The position numbers were made by a program, and so were the translations under genes. From Rotaria socialis (Eukaryota; Rotifera; Eurotatoria; Philodinida; Philodinidae), in contig CAJNYU010001437.1 of assembly GCA_905331475.1 (NCBI GenBank), forward strand, positions 62,001 to 126,000: DNA of 64,000 nucleotides. Direction: 5' to 3'. Position 1 is the first letter of the stretch; each line of letters opens with the position of its first letter. Below the pieces are notes generated by a model, which searched no databases, was not told where the DNA came from, and was given only the letters and a program-made list of their open reading frames with translations. Below, in pieces: positions 43,080 to 59,317 of this stretch.

Positions 43080-46000
43080 AAGAAAAGTGTACTTTTTGTA
43101 TTTGACCTTCATCTTCGCGAAAATAGAATTTGTTTCGAAAATTTTATTATCAAAATGATCAGCGAAAAGTCCTCTACAGATCCGGGAACTTTGAATGGAT
43201 TTTGGCTTGGTCGCCCGGATGGGCATGGTGGTTTCTGATGGAATGAACCTAAATACAGTATTTGGATTAAACTAAATTCGATCTCTCGTAAAAAAAGAAA
43301 TTTTTTCAAAACAGCGCCTACTGGTAAAAAAAAGGGGGTCTCAACGTTAAAAATGTTAGCCAGTCAAGCCGGGTATAGTAATTGGGGCCATTCTGACATA
43401 GCCCACTCGGAAAAGGATCTTATCTAAGTCTGTAGTTCTTAGAAAATAACGTAGGCCTATTCTATAGTCTATATGATCGGAAAACAATTCAATGAATGAA
43501 TGTAGAACGGTGATATAATATAATATTTACAGCAATGACACTTCTATTAGCCATTTTTCATTAGCGAGTTTCTGTGAAGTAATTTGAATCGCTCCAGCTA
43601 ATTTAGGTATTGAGTACTAAATTGAAACCCCTACTGTTTTCATCGTCAACATTGAGTAGTTAATCTGAGAGAAAAAATTATTCCTCTTTTTCTCACTATT
43701 AAGATTCACTTGCCATTCCATGTGTTCCATCAAATATTCTTCTTGGCAAAGAACTACAAAGAAAAAAAGTGTTCTTGTCTGATTTTTCTACAAAATATTT
43801 CAGTTCTACCATAGATTTTGAAAGCCCGAAGAGATCTCCGAAAAATTAAATTACCCTGTAAACTGATGGATAAATATCTATGAAAAATTACTAATCATCA
43901 AAAGAAATCTCCAAGAGATTATCATTGAGGCATGGATTTATTTGTGTTTTTTTACCGGATATTTAGTCTATTTCGATCAACAACAAGGACACTTCAGATC
44001 TACTTGTATGCATTGGAAGTTGTGTTTGTCAAAAACTCCAAGTCTAACACTCTTCGAAGTTGGATTTGCTCAAAACAAATTTTCATGAGTGTAAATTGTC
44101 TTTAATAGCTGTCTATTAATTAGCCGATAGGTACCCACTGTCGGTTCAGTTTCAAGGGCGATACTAGGAAAAGATTTATAATTCATTTAATTACTTGAAA
44201 TGGATTTCGGATTATGTAGTGCTCAGCATACTCATATATATATTTATTCATACTACGTTTTTAGCACAGGGAGACACCTAACTGCTTTTCCTGCTGAAGT
44301 CCATTATAGACTTAAAATAAGTTATCACAGTTCGTAGGAGTATATCGTAAAATAAGACATTTTTCTCTCGTATTTTGTTTTGCGGCATAATACTTTGATC
44401 GGTCCCATAAAAGGTTGCGGTAGTTTCTATTGATAGGGAGAAAAAATAGTGGAATGGATTTTCTTTGCGATTTATTAGGCATTCCTATATTAGAAATATG
44501 GTTGAGTTTTTGTAACTTCCTCGGTAGATAAAATAGATCGGGATGATCTGAGCTGCCTCAGGAGAAATTGGTGTACTAATCGAAACTAACCTAGTCGAAC
44601 TCTTAATGTTATGAAAAGTGACTGTCAGAGGTGACATTTCCGTTGAATATTCTATCACAATTTCTGATCAAAATAAAAAATACCACAGTTTAACGAATGC
44701 TGAATTCTTTTTATTTTATGCAAAAAGTAATAATCAGCAAAACGATAAGAAAAAAACGATTGTAATGGTTTATATTACGGTGATCTGAATTATCCCAAGT
44801 GATGCGATAGACGGCAGCTTGATTTCGCTATTTGTGATCCGAATTACCCCCGAAGACTCTATAAGGAAAATAATCTGCAACTCTATCCTAATAGCTATAA
44901 TAAACAACGTTTTTTGTCAACACTTCGACAAACTTATATGCAAACGGCAACAGTAGAACTTATATTTTCCTTAAAATTTCTTTATTTCTTTTTCTCTCTT
45001 TCAGATCGAAAAGTGTAATGAGAAATAAAATATTTGACTATACCTTTGTTGATAGAAATATTTTGTTAAATGAATATTTTACTTGATCCGATGACGAGGA
45101 ATAGAATGATATATAAATATATATATATATATATATTAAGTCCTTTACGTTTGCAAATACCTTCTCTGTTGTTAATGTCCTGAGAGTAATAGAAGTGACG
45201 ATAAGTCTTTTTTTTTATCTTATGTTTTCTTATGTCTTTTGCTTTATATATAGGAGACAAGTAAATGGATGGGAAAAAAAGAAAGAAAATTAATAAACAC
45301 AGAGACATACTTCGCATATATTTCATATTCCAAGTGCCGCGTACAATTTATCCAAGATCATACGACTATCTACGCCGTTAACACAGCAATATAATTCATG
45401 TCAAAAATATAGATATATCTATATAATTATATAATGAACTCGTATATTTTTCTGATTAACTATACTTTCAAATTATAATAAATGACATCATTGGCGTGCC
45501 AAGGAGCGTGCACTGTCTTACAATTATGAACGGATTCGTTGGCGTTACTTTGTTTTCTTTCAGAAGGTAAATGAATACTTCTATATACTAGACAATTAAG
45601 ATTCTCTCATAAAAAATATATATTTTTATTATAGTGACTCATAAGGCATTGAAAGCATTCGGATTCTGTCATTGAGTAAAAACACAAACCTTGATTTTTT
45701 CGATGTCGTCAACGTACAACAAATGGCTGCATGCTTAACATGCGTACATATTGCATTTTCCTTTTGTTTGTTTTCATTTGTAGAGTAGTAAAAAGAAATA
45801 ATTCTATTCCAAGAATAAGTTGCATTGTTTGAGAAAACATAATCCTATTTCTTATTGCTTTTGTGTTCAGTGAGGACATTCTTTTATGTATTTTATCTCA
45901 TAACTTACGTTAGTTTTCTTCTTCTAATAAGCTATCTAAACACCTGCAACCTACCTGTCAAATACAATAGATCTTTTGAAAATGAAAATAGATGCATCGC

Positions 46001-46302
46001 CAGGGTGTAGTAACATCATTCGAGCTCAAGTAACTATTTTCATCGATTAGAATGAGCTTAATTGATCATGCCTTCATTCTGAACTGAAGCACTGTTGGTG
46101 TCAGTAATTAGTAGATGTCAAGAGTATATCTGAATGATCGTAATTATTCCATTGATTGCCAGGAAATTTTGAAAATAAAACTTTTGTTTTTATTGACAAA
46201 ACAAATAAAGAAATAAGATAATCACATTCATTTTAATAAGCATCTCTAGCCGATAAATTTCATCCTGTCATCAGCTCGTAACAATGAAAGCAAGAATAAC
46301 AA
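43080..46302. other. long non-coding stretch
   Basis: No gene supported in 3.2 kb. Contains a TA microsatellite (45118-45136). The AT-rich frame at 45066-45326 and the frame at 43109-43309 have no family signal. Confidence 0.55.
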
Positions 46303-48501
46303 TCATTTGAAAAATGTTTTTGTTGATGGATCTTGAAAAGTTATAATCGGATTCGGATGTGAATTATTTGGTTCAGGATTATGAAAACTATTCGAAGCAA
46401 AAAAGCCTGAAAATTTATTTGTTCTCGGCGTCATTTTTCTATAAAACAAAAAAAGTTATTTATTTATTTTTCTTCACATAGAACAATTTCAATAAACTAA
46501 CCGGTGAGCATTTTCTACCAGTGCCATTGGAAATTGACCCTTTTTCACTAAACCAAGATCAGCTTTCACTATACTACGACGATAATCTATGAAAATACAT
46601 GCAAATAGAATTTAATCATTCGCCTAAGATGTCTAGCAAAAACTCGTAGAGCATTTTAGTCCGTGTTGCCTCTAGTGTACTGTCTGTCATAAAAAAAAAA
46701 GTTCTTTTTTTATGGCCGGTTTCCAAGGAGATCGGTCCTTTTAGTGATTGGTAATAGTTTTAGAAAACAAAATAATATCTCTAAACGATTTTATGTATTC
46801 ATCAGAGACATACAGTGATATGAGTGGTTGTTGTTGTTTTTTTTAAGTGAAAATTCATTAAAAGTCAAAGTTCGATCGTTTTAGAAATACGCCATAGACA
46901 CGAACTCTATTTGTAATAAACTTGTTTTGATGAATCTATACTAAGTTTAATCATGAAAGAGAAGACTATTATGGTGTGAGTAAGAAGCAAACTAAAGATA
47001 TTTCAACAATTATGCAAAATACCTGTACGTATGCATGCTATTATCATATTCGGGAGAAAGAACACTCAAGATTTTTCAGTAATCTGGTGAATATGATAAA
47101 TCATAGAATTTAATTAGTTTATCAGTCAAGAAAACAAGCAATTCAAATGGTAGAGAAGATAGTTTATCAAATTCAAGCGATAAAAATACCAATTCGGACT
47201 GAATTTTGACGAGGAAATGCTAAAACATAATATTTGCTTTTATAGAAAACAAGATAATAATTCAGTTCAAACCACACAGAAAGCAAAGTAAAAGAATGCC
47301 ATTCGTCAAGCGATACGGTAGCAAAGGTACCGACCTGGCATTTGATGTATTGCCATTGATCGAGCTCGCGCAACGTTCGGGCGAATAGTCGGGAGAAAGA
47401 CAGAAGCTAATGATATACATACATACACATATACATATATATATATTTATAATTATATGCAATAACTGAGATTATCTATTTCTATCTATAATATTCTCAA
47501 TTGTTATTTAATTCTTCGATTTACTTACTACCATTGTTTGTATAATCTCCGGATCCCTCGTAAAGATCTGCTTTTGATTTTTCTCTTATTTGTTGAGCCT
47601 CACGTGAAGCTTTCCAGCTCATTAAAAATTGTCGAGAATTATCTGTGATTTGTTTTCCATCAAGCATTTCTATGAATTCATTTAATAGAAAAATAATTAT
47701 ATGCCCGAAAAATTCCATTTTACCTAATGCTGTTGATACAACAATCAATCGTTCGCGATAACGTGCTTTTGTACACATTGGATTTCGACTTGTATCAAGT
47801 CGTTTTAAACGTGGCCATACACTCAAAAGTTGAATGAGTTCACGAAGATTTTCTAAATTATTATTGCTGGCTGTTAATTCTTCTAATTTTTCTAAACAAC
47901 TCAATTCTACTAATGAATCTAGATTATTGCCACTAACATTTATATTTTCTAAAAATAGAGAGTCGTTTGTGTACTTTTTCTTTTGATTTTAAAAATATTT
48001 TACCAAGAACTCTTGCTAAACATTGTAAAGTTCGTGGATCGAAAACAAGTTTTTCACCTTCGGGTAAACGTTGATTTTCAATGTAAATTTCTTTTAGATT
48101 CATACATCTATCAAGACCTTCAATAACTTGAATTTGATTACCGCCAAGATATAATTTTTGTAATTTAGGGCAACCATCGAAATGTTCAAGTTTTTGTAAA
48201 CGATTATTTTGTAAGTAGAGATGTGTTAAATTTTCAGCGAAATTAAAATTTTCAAGTTTACTCAATGTATTATCATAAAGGTAGATCACTGTTAGTTGAC
48301 GACAAGGCGGGATAGGATCCTAAAGAATATATAAGTATATGAGAAGTACACCTTAAAAATCATTACAATGGAATCGATGCCTCGATTTTGAAATGGTAAA
48401 TGTGTGAGACGTGAAAGATAATGTTCAACAGATTCGTCAGCACGTCGTTTATTATGACCAAGTGCTTGTTTAGCAATGAGATCAGCTGTTAACTTCACCA
48501 T
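46303..48501 (-). CDS. PPP1R42: PPP1R42 (LRRC67), leucine-rich regulator of protein phosphatase 1, six exons
   Basis: Exons on the minus strand: 48501-48367, 48319-48004, 47948-47724, 47669-47529, 46586-46502 and 46438-46303. All introns are GT-AG (46-63 bp, except 942 bp between exons 4 and 5) and phases join to exactly 346 codons with the TGA stop. The protein starts MVKLTADLIAKQALG, followed by SDS22-like repeats (LTVIYLYDNTLSKLENF, LTHLYLQNNRLQKLE, LQKLYLGGNQIQVIEGL). The diagnostic block IENQRLPEGEKLVFDPRTL and the RYRERLIVVS and FLMSWKASREAQ segments are as expected for PPP1R42. In vertebrates it sits at centrosomes and binds PP1 catalytic subunit and tubulin. The short basic C-terminal exons are weakly conserved. 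Appears intact. Confidence 0.9.
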
Positions 48502-49788
48502 TATTGATATTGTTCAATATGAAAAAAAAAGAAGGAACAAGTTGCAAAAAGAATAGAAAAGAAAGAAAAATTGGCATAAGGTGTTTTTTATCTGTCTGTT
48601 GCGCGGCAACGGCCCTCAAATAAACTTATAGTTGGTTGAAAATGGAGTATGGTGAGAAACTAGGATTTATTCTTCTTCTTCTTCGGTGAAGCAAAGCTCG
48701 TTTTTTGGTTAATCATATCTTGAACAATAAACGAACTTCTATGAATACAGATTAATACTACAACAAGATCTAAACGTTATAAATGAAATTCATTTCGAAA
48801 AAAAACTTAAACAGATTTTTATTTCATGGAAAATATTCAAGACTTTTCTCAAATGTAAATCCAGGTACATCCTCATAAAAAGAACTATATCAATCATATC
48901 ATTATTTCAAATGCCCCGTGTAAAACATATCGGAGTCAATTTTGTATTGTTTGCTGTATTTGTATAGAATCTCGAGTGTTTTCCGTTTTTGGCACAGTTG
49001 GATAGAACAACAATTACTCTATTCAGTTTCGTCGAATCATGAAAGTATATTTTTCCAAAAACTGGCACGAATTTGGTTCTTCATGTGTATACCAAATATG
49101 TGCTGTTTGATTGCAATTAATTGTTTTTTGTCGTTTGAAACCATTTTCACTATTACTAAAACATTAGTGGTTCTCGGATTTTATCAAATATTTGGACAAG
49201 ATATAAAATAAAGGCTACTTAGTTTGATAGAGTAAGTGGTGATCTATCCAGGGCTGCTATTTCTCATTTTTCAAATGTGGTTTTTGAAAGTCCAAATAGG
49301 GTGCATTTGGGGTACATTGTCTGCCTCCTAAAATAGATGATTTAATTGAGAAAACCGATCAAATAAATACCACCATTAGAAATAGAAAAGCTGTTAGCGT
49401 AATCCCTCTGGGATTAAAAATGTGAAATACGACACAATCACTGCAGAAAATTACGTAGAGATGGTGTATTAAAGGAAGTTCTTTGTAGATTTGGTGAGAC
49501 AAGTCGTTTGGCGCTACCAGTGACGATTTGCACTAGGCTGGAATAGCGTCTCTGATGGACTGTGCTTGATCTGAAGATAGTCTGTCACGTTGTATGATGG
49601 CCTCTGAAGATCTTGTGTAACAGTCTGTGATGGGCGCTCAATTCATATGCTATTAATTAGCCAATTAATTAAAGCATATGCCAAAAATCTGTAGTCATTT
49701 CTGAAGACCCTCTGTCGCGTTCTGTGATGGGAAAATTGCCTGTCGGTAACGATCTGTGTGTGTGGGGGGGCGGGGGCAAATTTCTACT
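48502..49788. other. non-coding stretch with degenerate repeats
   Basis: No gene. The 89-codon plus frame at 48942-49211 lacks any motif. The right part holds three 33-bp repeats and a palindrome (next entries) and a poly-G run at 49764-49776. Confidence 0.5.
49568..49731. repeat. three degenerate ~33-bp repeats around a 37-bp palindrome
   Basis: Units at 49568-49600, 49601-49633 and 49698-49731 share the pattern CTGAAGA...CTGT...CG/AG-T(C)TGTGATGG. Between units two and three lies catatgctattaatt...aattaattaaagcatatg (49644-49680), an imperfect palindrome. Could be a piece of a non-autonomous element or local satellite decay. Confidence 0.5.
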
Positions 49789-50126
49789 CTAAACACCAAC
49801 ACTCCTTTCAGGTCTTGTTTCACAAAAGTCTGATTTACATATAGAACAATGAGCAAAATATTTATTAATTCGACATTCTCTGAGAAATGCTATATATTTA
49901 GGATCTTTCAACCAGCTTTGGTTGAACATACAACGCCTTTTTGACTTTGATGAACATTTTTTTCTTTGATATTAGTAGTTGGCTTGTCTCGGAAACTGGG
50001 AAATTTTTCACTTGTTGTTGCTTCTGAATCGTCAGAAATTTCAGCTTCATAATCTTTGTTCAATGCCATGCGAAAATTATCAATGAAACCAAATACATTG
50101 AAGGGAAAGTCTAAAACTCGATTCAT
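49789..50126 (-). pseudogene. zinc-finger (BED-like) fragment, transposon-derived
   Basis: Minus-strand text NQSWLKDPKYIAFLREC followed by FAHCSICKSDFCE has the W-L-x...C-x2-C shape of the BED-like fingers found in hAT-type elements and their domesticated relatives. It follows an acidic leader (NKDYEAEISDDSEATTSEKF) in a neighbouring frame. One frameshift near 49925 separates the two, and the finger lacks a downstream His pair. A fragment, not a working gene. Confidence 0.45.
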
Positions 50127-50876
50127 TTTTGAGACAATATGTATTTATCAAACTTAATTGAAAAAAGTAATGAAACGATGGGAAAGGAGAAAAGGAAAAA
50201 ATTCAATAAAATTTATTTCATTATTCATAGTGAAAACAGTATGTAAACCGAATAATTAAAGACGAAATTAAACGAAATGGGTGCTAATATCTATTGGCCA
50301 ATTATTTACCAGCACATTTTATTATGCATTTCTTTATGAAAATGAGAAAAGTCTAGAAGAAGATAGGTTATTTTCATTAGAAGATTTGTCGTAGACTCAA
50401 AAGTCTAAATGGGGCACAGTTGGCATCCCAGGGTCTATACGAAAATATGAAAATAAAAAGTCGCGGTTGTTTTGCACAAATACAATGAACTATATATACG
50501 AAAAACTGTCAAAAATAACGTAATCAAGCGGTAGATGGAACACACGTGTTCTTAATGTGTTCATCTTTTTCGTATACCTCGATTATTTATCTCTCGATTG
50601 AATATATTTGTCGTTCGTGTTCAGTCGTTTTTTATTTCTCTCTAACACATGTTTAGTTCAACCGTTGTCTTCATTATAGATGCTAATAAATTCGGTCAAT
50701 AAAACTACCAAATACGATCATATTCCTCCGATTAAAAATAATTTATCCGAACAAATAAAAATTTATCAAACTTCTATACAAAACAAACAAACAAACTTAA
50801 CTAAACCAAATACATTATCAATGTAGAAATACAAAATCATTCATCAATTCATTTCTTGAATTGTTCTATATTTAGA
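50127..50876. other. spacer upstream of the RecQ gene
   Basis: AT-rich. Probably carries the RecQ promoter, but no element is distinctive. An acceptor-like ctatatttag stands directly before the RecQ ATG, which could be a trans-splice or 5'-UTR intron acceptor. Confidence 0.5.
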
Positions 50877-54694
<3,818 letters not shown>

Positions 54695-55555
54695 TTATAT
54701 TTGTTTTATTTTCTGTTTTTCTTTGTATAGTTAGAATATTTTAATATTTATCATAACTATTTTTCTTTATTTTGTTGACATTGCTTTGTTTTGTGTATGA
54801 TATTCTAAAATGATTGATGTATAAATAAAATAACAGATGAATCGAATTCAGTTAAAAACACGATGGACGACTCTCATTTAAGGACGAAATGATGGATTTT
54901 TTTACTCTCAGAGATTCGTGATGTTGGAAATTCACCATTTTCTCTTGTTGAATTCAGCACACTTAAAACGGATGATTCTGAAATGGATCTAGTTATCTCA
55001 CCAGACAAATCTTAAAACTATCAAAAATAAGTATCTGAGCGAAAATAATAATGGTTAGCTCTTTTGATGCCCTTTATTTAGAGATTTCGGGATATATGAC
55101 ACTAAAGTACATGTTATGACTAAAACTGTTCCATCTAATGGAATAATTTTTTTTTTTAAATAATTACTTTAATTTCTTCTAAAGTCTTTGAAAATATTAA
55201 GTACACAAACGTCCATGAAGGCAGAATGTATTTCATATAAAAGTATTGTATGTTCTTATATGAAGATTTTCTCTGAGATTCAACATCGATTATGGTAAAC
55301 CATGGAGGCCTCGAGAAACTTTCAAAGTTGTTTACCCAATTCAGGGTGTGGGTGTGGGTGGGTGTAATCTCTTTATCATCGAATAACTACATCCACACCC
55401 TCAAGATAGGACCATTCCGAGCCACGTTTCGTTGTGCTTATGCAATTTTAACACAATTTACTCTTAATAGTTGCACTAGAATAGCTGTACAGTCTTTATT
55501 TCTATATTTTTGTCTTACATAGTTCCAAATTGTGAATTAAACTTCAAACAAACAA
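54695..55555. other. spacer with a foldback repeat
   Basis: No gene apart from the repeat at 55341-55405. The 76-codon frame at 55292-55522 reads through that repeat and is rejected. Confidence 0.55.
55341..55405. repeat. telomere-like foldback repeat
   Basis: Left arm cagggtgtgggtgtgggtgg (55342 onward) and right arm acatccacaccctcaag (55389-55405), whose complement cttgagggtgtggatgt equals the half-site at 23182 nearly exactly. Loop about 25 bases. Three consecutive TGTGGG-like units. Confidence 0.7.
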
Positions 55556-55642
55556 CTACGAAGACGATTATGTATACTCCTCGATCTGTGACCATTGGTG
55601 ACTTTGACAATGATGGTTGACCAGATATTGTCGTGATAAATT

Positions 55643-55892
55643 CCCAGGTCGAACAGTCCTGCCTGGAAATGGCCGGCTCCGGGTGGTTCCGTTGATTTTG
55701 TGAAAGTAGTATTCCGGTTGAAAAATTTTCGGATTTTTTCCGGTGATTTCTGATCAATTCCTGCCGGAAAACGCCGGAATACTGCTTGCATGTTCCAGCG
55801 ATTTGCCGTGTTTTTCTGCAGGATATGATGACTTTCCCGCATATTTCCTGGAGTATCCTACGGGCTCCGGTGGCCGGAATGTTCGCGCTGGG
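55643..55892. mobile_element. 250-bp foldback element, CCCAGG family, copy 2
   Basis: Starts cccaggtcgaac, identical in its first 12 bases to the element at 20851, and ends gttcgcgctggg, whose complement matches 10 of 12. The interior is an imperfect palindrome (agtattccgg / ccggaatact, and ggccggctccgg facing ctccggtggccgg), GC-richer than the host gene. It sits inside an FG-GAP unit. Conceptually removing it with one copy of the flanking TT gives an in-frame junction ...DIVVINYAADNIAVYYGYG, the expected repeat. This fixes the ends and shows the insertion came after the gene. The interior differs from copy 1, so only the termini define the family. Confidence 0.8.
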
Positions 55893-58601
55893 TTATGCTG
55901 CTGACAATATAGCTGTCTATTACGGTTATGGTACGAACAGTTCAACACATTCACTGACGTACTCGACGGGTTCTGGATCTGAGTCGTGCATGATCGCCGT
56001 TGGTCACTTCAACAACGATAATCGACTGGATATCGCTGTTGTGAATTTCGATGCAAACGATATTATTGTACTTTTCGGATACGAAAATGGATCCTCCGCA
56101 AACCAAACAGCGTTTTCAATTGAATCATCCAGAGTTGTTTGGATTCAAGCGACAGATCTCAAAAATGATTCAATAACAGATTTAGCCACTGCTAATTATG
56201 CTACACGTAGTGTTAGTGTCAGTGCTATTTTGGGATATGGTAATGGAACTTTTTCCAATCCAAGCACATACTCGACAAGATTTGATTCTTTTCCTTTCAT
56301 GGTTGTTAGTGGAGATTTCAATGGGGACAAACGTATGGATCTTGCGATTGCCAATTTTGACACTAACAATGCCGGTATTATGCTTGAAAATGGTAAAGGT
56401 ATTTTTGGAACTCAAAAGCAACTTTCAACTGGTTCTAATTCATATTCATACTCTATTGCCTTGAGTGATTTAAACAACGATTTCATCTTAGATATCGTCG
56501 TTGCTAACTATGAGAATAAAAGTATTGGCGTGTTTCTTGGGGAAAGGCAACGGAACATTTACAAATCAAATGGTCTATTTACTCAATAGTGCTTCTCCAT
56601 ATTCAATTGGTATTGGTGGCTTTAATAAGGACAACTCAATGGATGTCATTGCCACCAACAATGGTAGTAGCAATGTAGGTATACTTCTTGGATATGGAAA
56701 TGGCTCGTTTGCAAGTTCGATAATGTATTTGACTGAATCTTCTTCTTCAATCTCCATCGCTATATGTGACTTAAATAAAGATAATCGTTTAGACATTGTT
56801 CTCATCAACAATGACACAAACAGGATAGATATTCTGCTCGGATATGATGAGGGCTTTCCAATGCAAACAGAATATGCAATTGGCAGTGATCCAAACTGTG
56901 GTGTGGTGCGTGATTTCAATAACGACACCGTAGTGGACATCGCGACAACTAATCAGTATAGCAACGCTATAAGTATATTTCTCGGATATCGCACGGACCT
57001 TTTTCAACAAAAATTGACTCTTTCACTGGCAAAACTTCTTCCTCTTGTGCTACTGGGGACTTTAATAACGATAGAATAGTGGATCGTTGTAGCTAATCTT
57101 GATGACAATACTGTTAGTATACTTTTCGGATTTGATAATGGTACTTTTGACACACAATATATATGCAACCGACAATAAATCATCTTACTTAGCTGTTGGC
57201 GGTTTTAGCAACGACAGGCAACTTGATACTGTAGTCACTAATTCTGGTAACAGCACTGTCAGTGTACTTTTGGGATATAGTAATGATTCTTTTGTAAAGC
57301 ATGCGACATATTCAGCTGGCACCCCTGCAAAACATTTAGCTGTTGGCAATTTCAACAAAGACAACCGAAATGACATCGTCGTCACTAATCCTGGTAAGAA
57401 CACTATTAGTGTGCTTCTTGAATTTGGGAATGGCTACTTGGAAAACCGAGTAGCATATTCAACTGGCGCCTTTCCAATGTGTGTAGCCGTGGGTGATTTT
57501 AACAATGATACCTGTTTAGATATCGTTGTTGCCAATTACGATGACAATAGTGTGAGTGTACTGCTCGAATATGGTAATGGACCTTTTCAAAGTCAAACAA
57601 CATTTCCAACTGGAGCGTATCCATATCATTTAGCTGTCGGTGACTTTAACAGTGATACACGGTCAGATGTGGTGATCGTAAATAATGAAGAGAGTACTGT
57701 TAGTGTTCTTCTTCGTTATGATAAAGGAGTCATGAAAAATGAAATTACGTTTGCACCTAGTGTTGGCGCACGCTTGAGAAGTGTTGCCGTTTTTTATTTC
57801 AACAAATATGAGATATTGTCGTTGCTAATGATGGTACTAACAGCATAGGTGTTCTTCTTGGCTATGGAAATGATAGTTTTGAAAAGCAGATGACATTTTC
57901 AACGGGTTTAAAGTCTCATCCTTACTCCGTAGCCCTTAATGACTTCAATCAAAACAAGCAATTAGATATCATAGTGGCCAATCAAGGCACTAAAAATCTT
58001 GTTACTTTACTGGGAAAGGGAAACGGAATGTTTGAAAATCAAGCAAGCCATGATGCAAGTTTATATTTCGCTCCAGTGACTGTTGGTTTGGGCGAATTAA
58101 ATAATGATGGGCATTCTGAAATTGTTTTTGCATATGATAATTGTGATTATATAGATATACTTGTTCCATATGATACTGGAGCTTTTCCCCAACGCATGAC
58201 ATATATAACTGATACTTGACCAGAATCAGTCGCTGTTGGTGATTCTAATAACAACCACCGACTGAATATCACTGTAACTACTACGTTTTATAATACTATA
58301 TATATACTTCTTGGAAATGACAATGGCTCTTGTACAAGTCAAACATCATACTCGACACGGTTATTGACGATATCTGTAGCTGTCAGTGATTTTAACAACG
58401 ATACCAGCTTAGATATTGCTCTCGCTAATCATGATAACAATATACAGTAAGCGTACTTCTCGGAATATGGCGATGGCTCATTTGCACTTCAAATGACATA
58501 TTCAAGTGGTAGCACACCAATCACAGTAGCCACTGGTGATTTTAATAACGACACCCGACTGGATTTGATTATCACCAATGAGTATGGTTGTAGTGTAACT
58601 G

Positions 58602-58683
58602 CAGAGACTGGACAAGTACAAGTACAGCAAGTACAAGTGAAAATACTTGTTACTTACTAATTGTACTCAGTATCCAGTCTCTG
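58602..58683. mobile_element. 82-bp hAT-like miniature element
   Basis: Terminal inverted repeats CAGAGACTGGA (left) and its complement TCCAGTCTCTG (right) match over 11 bases; CAG ends are usual for hAT elements. Flanking copies tgtaactg (58594-58601) and tgtaagtg (58684-58691) are an 8-bp target duplication with one difference. Removing the element and one duplication restores the frame across the FG-GAP unit (YGCSVTVILGYSN). The interior is AC-rich (acaagtacaagtac) and partly mirrored, with no coding capacity. Confidence 0.85.
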
Positions 58684-59317
58684 TGTAAGTGTAATTCTAG
58701 GATATAGCAATCAAGCATTTGTTAAAGAAAATACGCTCATAACTGGTAATGTATCTCGACCTAGATCATTTGCTATTGCAGATTTCAACAATGATAATCA
58801 AATGGATATCGCAGTTGTCAATTTGGGAACAAACAACATAGATATTTTTCTTAGAAATGGCAATCATTTTTTTACTAGTCAAAAGAAGTTGTTAACTGGC
58901 TCTAGTCCCATCGCTGTTGCAGTTGATGATTTCAACAGTGACAACATTCTTGATATTGTTGTTGCTAATTATGATAGTGGTAATGTTGGTGTATTTCTTG
59001 GGTGCGGCAGTGGTTCTTTTTTAAGTCAAAAGACATTTCCGATTGGTTCCCAATCACGTCCAAAAGCAGTTGCAGTCGAAGACTTTAATAATGGCACATT
59101 CGTCGACATTATCGTTGCTAATTATGGCATGAACAACATGGATATATTGTTCGGATATGACAATGGATCATTCATAGATGTGAAGTTATTTTCGATGCGT
59201 TATGAATCTCTTCCTTTTTTCGTTTCCGTTGGTAATTTTAATGGTGACAGAAAACTGGATTTTGCAGTCGCCAACAAAGGTTCGGGCAGTTCAGAAATTT
59301 TCTTACAGGCTTGTTAA

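Larger units (their letters stand above)
55556..59317 (+). pseudogene. FG-GAP/VCBS repeat (integrin-like beta-propeller) gene, heavily broken
   Basis: More than a dozen units of about 50 residues follow the FG-GAP pattern: AVGDFNNDTCLDIVVANYDD then NSVSVLLEYGNGPF, FNSDTRSDVVIVNNE, ADFNNDNQMDIAVVNL. The Dx(D/N)xD-type loops would bind calcium. The reading frame changes near 56540, 57030-57100, 57170, 57810 and 58440. There is a TGA at about 55618 (NDG-stop-PDIVV) and another at 58217. Two foreign inserts (55643-55892 and 58602-58683) interrupt it as well. The first exon is not found. Such secreted propeller proteins form large, fast-changing families in bdelloids. This copy is clearly non-functional as one protein; long open segments (e.g. 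57099-57848) show the decay is not old. Confidence 0.85.

Noticed and set aside
43109-43309. Continuation of the Tc1 transposase right of the gap
   Set aside because: Contains a GRPS-like word but otherwise lacks the helix-turn-helix and DDE text expected.
45066-45326. 86-codon minus-strand open frame
   Set aside because: Built largely from TA microsatellite and Lys/Ile-rich low complexity.
48942-49211. 89-codon plus-strand open frame
   Set aside because: No recognisable domain and no splice signals linking it to a neighbour.
55292-55522. 76-codon frame with VWVGVISL-type residues
   Set aside because: Reads through the telomere-like repeat; a product of the repeat, not a gene.
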